The notes below the pieces were generated by a model. It had not been told where the DNA came from. It did no database searches and saw only the letters and a program-made list of their open reading frames with translations. Source: Parelaphostrongylus tenuis (Eukaryota; Nematoda; Chromadorea; Rhabditida; Metastrongylidae). Taken from it: a DNA stretch of 64,000 bases. A program made the position numbers and the translations under genes. Positions 54,726 through 64,000 of the stretch are shown one piece after another (position 1 is the stretch's first letter; each line of letters begins with the position of its first letter). Location of the stretch: positions 124,001 to 188,000 of the forward strand of contig JAHQIW010007056.1 in the NCBI GenBank assembly GCA_019055375.1, written 5' to 3'.

Positions 54726-55103
54726 ATGAAGACAATCCTTGGTCTACCCAAAAGTGGAAGCGAATCAATGACTCTGATGAATTTCACCTGTAACTCTGCA
54801 CTCCTGTTAACCTTACGTTTTTATAGATTATATTTTCGTTCAAAGTGCGACTTTCGCCGTTTATTGCGAGAAGTTCGATACAGTCACAATCTGAACGAGA
54901 ATTTCTGTGTTTTCGCAAGAATAAAAAAAATTATACGGCGATTCAACGTGACAGATACTCTTCGCTTCTGCATCCACTGTCGAGAATACATCCCTAACCT
55001 ATCCACGAGATGCCTGGGGAGAGGACGGTGGATGAAACTTAATCGAAATTCAACGCACCACACCGGCCGATTATGTGTAGATGTCAATTGTGGAAGGCCC
55101 TGA
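54726..55103 (+). other. Unrecognised open frame of 125 codons
   Basis: Translation is basic and Cys-containing (FCIHCREYIPNLSTRC) but matches no family I can name. The sequence after it (CCCTGAAGAAGAAGACGACC) resembles a decayed PLE tail, so the ORF may be chance coding in an old element. Confidence 0.25.
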
Positions 55104-55150
55104 AGAAGAAGACGACCATAATACCAAGAAAATGGTTACATCGTTGAATT
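55085..55150 (+). repeat. Penelope-tail-like motif
   Basis: GGCCCTGAAGAAGAAGACGA, then AAAATGGTTACATCGTTG, resembling CTGAAGA...CGAAACGTTAC with substitutions. Confidence 0.35.
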
Positions 55151-55407
55151 TTTGTCTTGCACTGAACTCTATGCTCTGTAATATGAGTCCTAACTCGTAA
55201 AACCAGTATAATATTGTCAATCTTCTTTAATCATGTGGACCATATATAAGCCATATTGTTCTAACTATCTGTATGTAATATGTCGCCTCTTGACTTATCC
55301 TTTCGGGAGAATGAAAAACTATATAGCTGCTTCTAAATTTCAAAAAGAAAAACCTCAAAGTGGTTTTTTTTTAGCACCTACCGACAGCGGAAGGCATGGC
55401 ACCTATG

Positions 55408-55621
55408 TTATAATTGTGGCCAGTTGTTCTTTCTATAAATATTATACCACAAAAATGCAGGGACAGAAGCAAAACATGAAACTTCAGGTGGTTTCGAGCT
55501 CTCCATTATTCTTTCCAACGGCTCACATGTTACTGTATCACCAGGACTTGTCATGCCTCTCGCTCTCTCTCTGTCAGCCGTCTTAGCGGTGCTATAAGCA
55601 ATAGCCTTCAGCAGCAGTGTT
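55408..55621 (-). CDS. Candidate terminal coding exon, minus strand
   Basis: Minus strand: pyrimidine-rich acceptor TTTGTGCTTCTCAG, then one base plus 70 sense codons ending in TAA (55410-55408). Encodes TLLLKAIAYSTAKTADRERA, RGMTSPGDTVTCEPLERIME, SSKPPEVSCFASVPAF and a final LWYNIYRKNNWPQL. The first 50 residues look like real protein (charged, balanced), but the last 20 are less convincing. A weak donor (GAA|GTTTCA) could end the exon after PPE. No family recognised. Confidence 0.45.
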
Positions 55622-55869
55622 CTGAGAAGCACAAATCAGCTTTGGATCCAGCTGAATTTAGCTATATTCAACCTTTCATTAGGTACTCATTTGCGCTAGC
55701 AAATGTTTATTGATAGCAGAGCTACGGTTAGAATATTCCCAATAAAACTACGAAATGAGCAATTCGATGCTGCAAAACACGGATGCATCCATAGAAGATT
55801 ATTGCCAATTCAAACCACCTGGTTCAAAGTCTTGCTCGCTTCTCGGGACTCTCGCGAAATTCATACAAC

Positions 55870-56520
55870 CGTCTGGGAACAAATAAAGAAATGGCTCTTT
55901 TCGTTGGACAAAAACTTTTCATATGAGTTCTAGGAGTCATTCGAAAGTTTAAATCTTTGGCTAGTGCGCTAGTGCCTTTTTCGAAAGCCCTTTCGTAATG
56001 TTGTGGCATTCAAAACAAAATTGTGTTTGACGTCGGTCGCACGCTTGCACTATTACATTGGAAGTGCGAAGCATATGAACGTGCTGAGAAAATCTTTTAG
56101 TATCAAAGTCATACGTTCTCACTGGAGTTTCTTTCAAAGAGGAGAAAAAAATCCCAAACTAAAGAAAAAAAAAATTGCACTGCATAAATAAGTCGCGCCA
56201 ATCGAATGATCGATCGCGGGACGTCGCATCTAATCCACTACCAGCGGACATCCAGCCCACACGCTTACAAAGAAACAAGTGTGCTGCGTGTGTGAAACTC
56301 GGTCTTCATTTCCTCTGCTACACTGTAGTGAAACGGTCGTCATTGAAAGTAAGCAGAGCGTTGGAATAGTCGGAACTTACGCTATCTATTGGTTACTCAT
56401 AATTTGAGGTAAGATTTTCGTTGTGCGAGAAATCTGTGCATGTGCAACACAACTATTTTTTTCCTGCTACAGCGTTATAAGAAACCTCTTCCGAAAATTA
56501 GCCACGTAGCACACAACATA
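55870..56520. mobile_element. Foldback family, partial copy
   Basis: The left side has GGACAAAAACTTTTCATATG, CATTCGAAAGTTTAAATCTT, CAAAACAAAATTGTG; the right side has CAGCGTTATAAGAAACCTCT and AGCCACGTAGCACAC. These are inner parts of the family arms; the outer TIR ends are missing. Confidence 0.55.
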
Positions 56521-57044
56521 CAAGAGCTCTCATGGTTGCATTTCACTTTGGATCCTGCCATAAAATTAGAATGATCAGCAATAAGGTTGAAAATCCATGA
56601 AAAGTGTTTATCGATGTGCTGCACTTGATAACGAAGTCGTTCGATTTTAATATGGAATGGCACGAATGTAATTGCGCATTTGAAGCGATCTGAACCTGCA
56701 TGCTTTAGTGATTCGCTTGGTTGGCGAACGACCATAGACTGGTAGACGTTATGTTCTTCTACAACATCTCGTTTAGTCTCAAATAGGATCATCTTCAAAG
56801 ATTGCCTTTCTCGTGACTCCTGACGACTTCCTATGGCTGGTTTCAACGTGTCTCATTTTTGAGAATCTCGTGTCCTTAAGGAAACCTCTTGAATTACTAC
56901 TGTAGTGTATATTCTTAGCAATTGCTGAACCAAATGCGCTGTTGATGTTGAGAGTTGTCTCTGCTGCATTACGACCCATTTTGAAGCGAAATAAGGAAGC
57001 CGCTTTAATTTGCTACCTGTCTGACATCCTTTCCACAACTCAAA
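56521..57044. other. No firmly recognised feature
   Basis: A minus-strand open frame at 56475-56846 (SMVVRQPSESLKHAGSDRFK) has no supporting splice pattern. Confidence 0.35.
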
Positions 57045-57968
57045 ATATGCTTGTTTTCTGTTGGACGGCGACAAATGAATATTCGATTTCATTTGCTGCA
57101 AAAGAATTTTCCATAGGAAACTTAGTAATCATTCGAAAGCTCAAATCTTTGGCTAGAGCCGAAGGTGACCGGTTTTTCAACTATCCTTTTGCAACGCTGT
57201 AAAATCCAAAACAAAATTGTGCTTCACACCCGCTGCGTGCCTTTATTTTCATTGCACATATAATTAATTATCTGGAAGGGCGAAAAGCATGTGATCAAGT
57301 AGAAAAATTTTGTAGTATTTGGGTCAATCGTTTTATCTGGAATTTCTTTCAAAGCGATCAAAAAAATTCCTAAATGAATAACAAGTTGCATCCCACATGT
57401 CTAACGCTTTAGACCACCGATCAATCGCCCCTTCCCCAACGCGTAGATTAGTGAGTAAGCAAGCTTGCCGAATATGCGAAAGGCGAGCTTATTTCCTCTG
57501 CTACGCTGCAGTGAAACAACCTTTCCCAAAAAATGAGCATAGAGTTGAAATTGTTGGAACTTACGTTATCGAATGATTACTAATAGTTTAAGAAAGAACT
57601 CTGTCTGGCGAGGTTTAAAGCACAAATCTTTTCTCTCACCTACGGCGCTATGAAAAAGGTTTTTCGAAAAGCAAGCGCATTTTTGAGTTCTTCGAGACTT
57701 GTGCTATTGAAAGAATGTTGGAATTACTGAAGGGGAGTTTTGTCCAGCGAATTGTAAGCGACATAAGAAAAAAACGCGTGGTCGTGTAAAACATGATTTT
57801 ATCTTAGATTTTACAGCGTTATAAAAGGGTGTATCAAAAAATCGGTCATGTACATCTCCAGCCAGACATTTAAGTCTTCTATTGATATCTTATACTCCTA
57901 TGAAAAGCCATTGTACAGCGAGTGAGGTCGATTATTCTTTTGTCGCTGTCTAACAGAAAATTACCTAA
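57045..57968. mobile_element. Foldback (long-TIR) element, copy 4
   Basis: The left end TTTTCTGTTGGACGGCGACA then AATGAATATTCGATTTCATT is the inverse of the right end (GAGGTCGATTATTCTTTTGT, CGCTGTCTAACAGAAAATTA). Arms are about 150 bp with interior blocks (CTGCTACGCTGCAGTGAAAC, TATCGAATGATTACTAATAG) shared with copies 2 and 3. Confidence 0.75.
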
Positions 57969-60399
57969 AATAGATTTGTAATATACAGCAGGTAATACGT
58001 CATTAGGAACACAACATCAAGAGAGGAATGCTCATTAAAATTGATGTGTATATGACCACATCTATTCAGTAATATATCCCAATAAATAACAGTTTTAAAT
58101 TCACGGTCTGAAACCGCGCTTACTTCTGCACAAATCTGATGGAATCGGCACAACTGCATTACCTATCACTTCGCTGACCGTCGAAGAATTCAAGAGAGCG
58201 CAAGGAACTTTCTATTTCTCGTTAACTCGTTTAGGAGAAGCTCAGTGGGTTATCCACATTAGAGGGATTTGTTCACTATCATATCTATCATCTGAGATTT
58301 CCATAGATTCTCACTTTGGAGCTGGTTGTCTTTCTGCTGTGCGTGTGACATTCCGAGGGATCTAGTTGGTAACGACTTGCGTCCATCACCTGTCGATTGA
58401 ACGCACGATGTGTCCGCACCTGATAATCGATAGCTTGGCGTCTTCACGTGCGTTTCTAATGATAATCGTTGGATCGGCTCAAAACTCTGGATCCTTTCTC
58501 TTGTTTGCGATATGCGAGGTACTTCTAGCATCCGCCTTGCGACTGCGAGTTCCGTAATGCTGGAACTTCTCGCATGCTGCCTGCACAGCGGCCAGGTTTG
58601 TGACGAGTAATCACGATAGGAGGAATCGTGGATTTAAAAACGTATGCAAGAATCTTGCTCTTTGTTCCTTCACGCATGCTCGATATTCTGTTCCTGAATG
58701 TTTTTAAAGTCATTCGCTATTTCTTGCTATTCCTGGAGCTGAATTGTTCATCATATTGCCTTCCCGTACTGGATATGACGTTGCTCTTGCATTTAGTGGT
58801 ATTTGTTTCGCTGAGCTTGAATAAATTATACGAAAGTAGCCTGTTGTCCATGAGCACCGTTCTTAACAAATTTAGTCAAAGACTCCTCATTCACTAAGAA
58901 AGGCCTGCTATCGTGTGGGCGTGATCTGCGGTACTGAATTGCTTTCGAAACCCTTTTTCTTTGCAAGGCTGCTTTTCAAGTAGACCTTCAAGTATTCTGT
59001 CAGTCCTGTTAAAGAAGACTCGAATAAGGGTATATAGGCGACAGAGAACAAGAAAATTGTGATATGGTTGCCGATGTCGTGATGATATCTTTTTTTGAAC
59101 AATATCATAATCTTACCGCGTTTCCATTGACTAGAACTTTGCGTTCTGATAGGTAACATGTGAAGAGTTGACTAGCGTGTTGCTAAGAACTGGCGGGGCG
59201 TTCTCCAGGTGCTTAGGTCTTCCTATGTGGTGTGACCTGGTGTTGTTCGATTGTTCACTGACGAAATAACATGTAAGATCTCGGAAGAGAAGTCAGTGGA
59301 ACAACAAATCCATCTTTCATTTATATGACGATTTTAATTTATATGGCGATAGAAGATGGTGGTTGTTGAAAATCCAATTAGTGATCGTAAATGATTCTTG
59401 AAGTGCAATCATCTTGAGAATCATGCAGAAAACGTCCGGTGGCCGTTGCGAATAGTCTTCCCAACTGCGGTAGCTTCAACGATATTTTCTGCTCTCTCTC
59501 TCATCAAGGTCTTGTTCCATCGCTATCCTGAAGCGTTTTGAGTGTTTGGAAGTGACTTAGCGGTTGATCGTAAATTGTGGGACTCTACACTGCTCGTTTT
59601 CCAATCTTTGAGCACCAATGTGAAGTTATTCAAGTGTTCCTCCAAGTTCAGTTTTTGTGATTTAATGGGCGATGATAACCACAAGAATACTGAGATATGA
59701 GCTATACTGGGAACGTAATGCTTTGTGTCATGAACTTTGACCGCAACTTTCCCTTCTGCGACTGTTTCTGAAAGATTCAATGGCGAATGGAATTCTTGAC
59801 ACAAAGAGTCACTGCTTGAGCCTGCAGATTAGTACCGATTTGCGCGCCCTAGGTCAATACTGTGGCAAAATTACTCGAAAACTACGAAAAAGGTTTTCAG
59901 AAAAATAGCGCATAGAAGCAAAACAGATCGCGCACTCCACAGGGTCTGCAGCGAAATATTTTAGCTTCCTCTCAACGTGCGATATTTTATTCATAACACA
60001 ATAAGCTAATACGAGGCTGTTATAGAAACTTTTGTTGCATTAACACCTCGGCATCTTCTATTTTTTTTAAATTGGAATGATTTGAGTCAATTGTTCACAG
60101 CCGTGTTAATTCGATGGCTTGCTGGGTTCCCCCAATTCATCTTCGCACTTCGACACTTTTGTTGATTCAATTGTTCTTTGACATCAAACAGAATTATTCT
60201 CATTTAACCGCTTTTAGCGGTGTCACAATGTAACAAATATACCCAATGATGTTAAGTGGAGTGCAAAACTTTGACGTCAAGCGGGACTCGGACAAGGATT
60301 TCGCAATTCCCGGAGCATGTACTCAACAAATTGCATTACCGACCCCTGTTTTTCCACCACTTTATGTACACTACAACGCTCTCTTATTATTTAGAATGA
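57969..60399. other. No recognised gene
   Basis: Minus-strand open frames at 58259-58531, 58525-58713 and 59523-59804 have less AT-driven composition (TRERIQSFEPIQRLSLETHV, NLEEHLNNFTLVLKDWKTSS). They might be a decayed retroelement Gag or host exons, but no motif such as a CCHC knuckle could be confirmed. Confidence 0.3.
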
Positions 60400-61260
60400 T
60401 CAGTTGATCACCATATATAATCGCCATCATGATCATTGATATACAACCATTGCTGGGCAAAGACTGGATGATTTCCTCCAAGAAACAACGAGACTAGCGA
60501 TCCAAGAAGTTGGTAAGGTGGTCACTTTTGAGTCAGTTGTAGTCTTCAGATTTTTTCCTACCCCAGACTCTGCTCATGGCGCGAAGGATGGTTTCCGATA
60601 AAGCAATATCAGAGCTCTACGGAAGATGTCATATAGTGGTCCAACCCAGTTCTTCTAAAATGTGCGGAACTACATTGCAATGTGACGCCACGCACTATCC
60701 TAGAGAGGAATCACACTGAGCTGTCTCGGATGTTTCTACCGCACTACAGTGGCCAATATCCACAATTGTTCCCATATACGTTGGCATCGAGTGTCTGCTT
60801 GCAGTCGAGCAGTTCTAAGAACAGCACTTATGCCATTCCCAGAAAACCGAGCATAATCAAAGGATAGTCTTCCGCTTCCGAGCATGAAACTTGGGCTTTG
60901 CTTGACCAGAAGGGTCTTTGCTGCGAGGCAGCTTGAGGCGTGACGCGTGTTGATTTCATATTAGACCCAGGACTCATCTCCAATGATCTGAGAAAATCCT
61001 GCCTATGCGATCGCAGCAGAAGACTCGCACATGGTCATGCTTGGAACGTGATCGTGGTCGGTCTATGTATGAGGTGCCCATCAACACATCACTTTGAGGT
61101 AGCCCAAATTCAGATGGCGTGCAATGGAGCTACAGCCGTAGCAAGTGTCTGCTCCAAATTCCTAGAGCTAGCATCCGAATGCAGTTCCGACTCGTGGCGT
61201 AGAGGGCCTTCGCAGAAAGTGACTGGCTGACGAATGTGATTTTGAGTTCGACAGCTCGCC
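60400..61260 (-). pseudogene. mariner transposase pseudogene
   Basis: Read on the minus strand across several frames: SLLLRSHRQDFLRSLETGDE then SWV (the GDESW motif holds the first catalytic Asp, at 60985-60966), RSKDPSGQAKPKFHARKRKT, NVVPHILEELGWTT, a degenerate HPPYSPDIAPSDYH stretch (SSDIALS, about 60630-60600), RAMSRVWGRKKSEDYN and a terminal INDHDGDY. This covers most of a mariner transposase of the type common in nematodes. Multiple stops and shifts. TIRs not identified. Confidence 0.8.
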
Positions 61261-62440
61261 TTTATCGAACTACTTGAACTAGTGGCTCACAGTCCGATCG
61301 TTAGCAGTGTCTAGTGCAAACGCAGTTCTGATCTTCTCGTTCAACTTTTGCACTGGTCTTAACTTATATTTGTAAAGCATAATAGAGCGTGACTGCCTTT
61401 GACCAATTTTGTTTCTCAGTTAACGCGTAGCGCTGGTACTCTTTTACACGCGCGTGGCTAAAGTTGCTAAAACATCTTCCAACGTACCACAGCCTTTCGG
61501 GAATAGCACGGTTTGAATCAGAAAAAAAAACTGAATAAAACAATAGCGCGAAGGTGATAATGGGACAACCCAATAGAACTCGATTATCCCGCTCTGGAGA
61601 AAGCGAGCACGTCGGAACATCAGTCGAATGATAGTTTCTATCAACGCGCTAGCCAACCACTAAAAAATATTGACTGAGTATAAAGAACTTAGGGGAACCC
61701 GGTTTACAGTATATTGCTACGCTATATGGCAGCAGTCCCTCTTGGTAGTCTTTTAAGGATCACTCATCGATTTTAGTAAAGTTCCACGAATGACTGAACA
61801 CGAGGGCACCAAGATTTCGCTGTGAGATTGGAAATTAACAAAAAAGCTTCTATTTGGACGATTTAGCTCATAAGCGTTTTGTCTTTTGAGCCGAAGGGCT
61901 GAATCAGAGATAGCTGTTGAGAGGAACGTTTCAAAATGATCTTGTTGCACAAATAATAAGTAATTCCAACGATAATTCCTTGATATTTCGCACAGATTAA
62001 GTGCAGGCGAGGTCGCGAATAAATAAAGTATTACAGTGTCCTAACTATGGATCGCATGTATAGTTGAATCACATATAACTCATTGTGTGCGCCATAAAAA
62101 ATTACGAGTTCTGTTGGAAGTATTCTTACTGATCAGGTTTCGCGAAATCTCCTCTCTCTCAAACGAACCGAAAATGTTGCTATTTCAATTGAATATATAG
62201 TTATGTCAGAGCAAAGAGTGGAACTGATAGAGACGAGATGGATAACCATTTGAAAAGACAACTGATAAAGATATATGAAAGATAGTAAACTCATGATTCT
62301 ATGAGTAAAACCTCATTTTTTCATCCACTTTTCTAGAGAGGTGTGTTGATCTTAGCTCCTTAGCATACATACGTGTGATGTTACTCCTTTCCGATAAAGT
62401 AGAATTTCTTAACATTTGGATGCACTGAAGCTTGTTTAGA
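61261..62440. other. No recognised feature
   Basis: Nothing supported. Confidence 0.4.
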
Positions 62441-62541
62441 ATGTCACTAGATGCTTTACGATTGGTTTGTGAGTATATGAGTCCAGCGGGACGGATTCAT
62501 CTAGCTCAAATCAGTACCCGAATATGCAACGATCTTACAAG
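62441..62541 (+). CDS. Candidate first exon, plus strand
   Basis: The ATG at 62441 is preceded by CTTGTTTAG|A, which would suit a trans-splice or intron acceptor. The exon encodes MSLDALRLVCEYMSPAGRIH, LAQISTRICNDLT and ends at the strong donor ACAAG|GTATGTTAG. The pattern (MPLSxxxLRxVxEYMxPxxRxHLA) loosely resembles the start of nematode DUF3557/F-box-associated proteins; this is a guess from memory of the family style. A possible next exon follows AAACTTCAG at 62632 (PFRHDKRKKYDVS, then stop), which fits the phase but is very short. Confidence 0.4.
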
Positions 62542-63114
62542 GTATGTTAGAATGAAATTCGTTGAAAAGAACAGAAAAGTGAACATCGATACAGTAAATC
62601 AAAGTACTCTCTGACGATGTGCTGCGCAAACTTCAGTCCCTTTCGGCATGACAAACGTAAAAAATATGATGTTTCTTGAAATACGTCAAAAGATTTTGTC
62701 CCATTAGAAAACCACTGAAATAAGTTTTTGTACTCATACGGACGGCACGTACAAATACATATGATATTCTCAGAAAAAAAAACTCGTGGTACACGTATTT
62801 AGCGGTGAGGGTGGAGCTCAAGTAGTTGATTATACAAGATAGCCTTTCTACAAAAGAATCCTTATTACTACCGATTAAGTTGATCGTAGTCTATGACTGA
62901 AATCATCTGTCTTTTGTTGTGCCTTCAGCGGCAATGGAAAAATACTTGACATTGTTGAACTAATTAGCGCTCGTCAAGTAAAGCAATGGATTTATTCTCT
63001 ACAAACACTCCAATGAATTCAGTCGGAAGATCGAGCTCTTTCCTAAATTCTTCATCCACATTGTTCTACGTCGATAGGCATTTCGTTGAACCTATACACT
63101 GCAGCTTGGAGTGA
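62542..63114. other. No firmly recognised feature
   Basis: Possible intron or downstream part of the 62441 gene; otherwise nothing supported. Confidence 0.3.
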
Positions 63115-63330
63115 ATAGGTGTTTGTTGATTACGATTAGACCAAGAGGGCATACGCATTGATAGCGAAATTTTTTCAAGCCTTCGCTTTATTGACTACGT
63201 TGTCCTTTCTTTGAAATGTACTACAGAAGAAAACGATGCTCAAAAAGTCCAACAAAGTAGGCAGATGGTTATTGAAAGTCGAGAGGAAACGGATGCACCA
63301 AGAATCAATGGTTACATGATTACAGACCTC
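63115..63330 (+). pseudogene. RTE-type LINE RT fragment
   Basis: Open frame LRLDQEGIRIDSEIFSSLRF then IDYVVLSLKCTTEENDAQKV corresponds to the RT palm of RTE elements (GIRIDGxFLSNLRFADDIVL). The catalytic FADD has become FIDY, so it is inactive. Similarity fades after about 63290. Confidence 0.65.
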
Positions 63331-63854
63331 AGATTATGTGCGCATCTGCGACGTTCAGTAAACAAGAACAACGACCTAAAGGAGATATGAACAAAAAAGA
63401 ACCCTTGTTTGTCTTTGTGACTAGACAGTCATCCCAGTACTTTTCTGCCATGCAGAAAGTTGGTGCCTTAATGCCAAAATTTCACTCACAGAGCTTGAAA
63501 GAAATCTTTAGGCATATAAGTAACACACACAAGAACAAGATGAACTTAACTCGTGCCTTAAAAATCTTACCTCTTATATGAGATACAAAAGAAATATACA
63601 TTAAGGTGAAACAGATGCGCCTATGCAAAGAGCTTATAAGAAGAGCGCGAGAAGAAAAGCGATTGAAATCATAAACGCATAATGTTGACGAGCTTGCTTG
63701 TGACTCAAATAAGTTGCCATTAAAGCTGCAAACATAAATTAAAGAATGATATCCAACGACATTATTATAATCGGTGCAAGACACGTGTTTCCGCCTTTCA
63801 TCATCGTCATCTGCACGGTACATTTTCATTCAGTCAGCTCCTTCTTCGTTCAGT
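63331..63854. other. No recognised feature
   Basis: Open frames at 63336-63581 (plus) and 63482-63829 (minus) lack support. Confidence 0.35.
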
Positions 63855-63960
63855 CAGTCTGACAAAGCATTTTGAGACTTTCATGAGGTCCGTTATGGAT
63901 TACATTGTTCTTGAATGAGGTCTCAAATTAGTCGACTGCAATGCCGTTATTACAAGTGAA
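63855..63960. repeat. Relative of the short TIR/hammerhead-like repeat
   Basis: CTTTCATGAGGTCCGTTATG matches the reverse complement of 47040-47075, and CAAATTAGTCGACTG matches CAAAATGGTCGACTG at 47112-47126. A small inverted repeat TTTTGAGAC/GTCTCAAA brackets it. The hammerhead-like core is not preserved. Confidence 0.4.
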
Positions 63961-64000
63961 ACATGAGACGAAAAAAAAAAATGAATGGATAGCTCGTGAA

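Noticed and set aside
58259..59804. LTR-retrotransposon (BEL/Pao) Gag on the minus strand
   Set aside because: Composition is suggestive, but no zinc knuckle, protease or LTR could be identified.
1..64000. CRISPR arrays, bacterial operons, rRNA
   Set aside because: No regularly spaced short repeats, Shine-Dalgarno-linked ORFs or rRNA-like stretches were seen; the window is eukaryotic.

Overview
The window looks like intergenic or intronic DNA of a nematode, most likely a clade V strongylid (hookworm-like). Four things suggest this: remnants of a nematode-type RTE LINE, mariner-family transposases, long TA-rich microsatellites, and short minus-strand exon candidates with nematode-style splice sites (T-rich-CAG acceptors, GTGAGT/GTAAGT/GTATGT donors) and introns of 46 to 80 nt. 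The species assignment is inference. No bacterial genes, CRISPR arrays or rRNA genes were seen.

Most of the recognisable sequence is mobile DNA. The dominant element is a Penelope-like retroelement (PLE) at 48371-52031. It has a nearly complete plus-strand copy (RT plus GIY-YIG endonuclease, broken by frameshifts) joined head-to-head to a 5'-truncated minus-strand copy. PLE 3' ends recur at 1-480, 18104-18515 (a palindrome), 29690-29760, 39570-39660, 54231-54540 and about 55085-55150.

The most striking object lies just downstream of the PLE, at 52700-53149. Two identical 152-bp inverted arms separated by 37 nt each end in a complete hammerhead ribozyme motif. The insert is bounded by a 15-bp direct repeat that begins 2 nt beyond the predicted cleavage site. 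A second, different hammerhead motif with a very short helix III lies on the minus strand at about 53965-54016. Decayed relatives lie at 46600-46695, 46926-47138 and 63855-63960.

Other elements are mariner remnants (10432-11336, 19945-21436, 27980-28573, 43770-44125, 60400-61260), RTE LINE remnants (13625-14020, 27215-27320, 34280-34600, 46250-46545, 63115-63330), a long-TIR foldback family (875-1557, 19977-20925, 25744-26873, 57045-57968 and a partial copy at 55870-56520), two tRNA-derived SINE families (A and B), and tRNA-like units that sit as inverted pairs.

Host coding sequence is sparse and almost all on the minus strand. The better candidates are 5153-5389 (two spliced 3' exons), 17497-17628, 45816-45953, 41120-41602 (GC-rich gene start with three phase-compatible exons), 37026-37144, 6317-6486, 55408-55621, and one plus-strand first exon at 62441-62541. 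None has a recognised function. They may be exons of one or a few very long minus-strand genes whose introns are filled with the mobile elements. Short exon candidates (33-60 nt) are reported with low confidence because such patterns also arise by chance in 64 kb.
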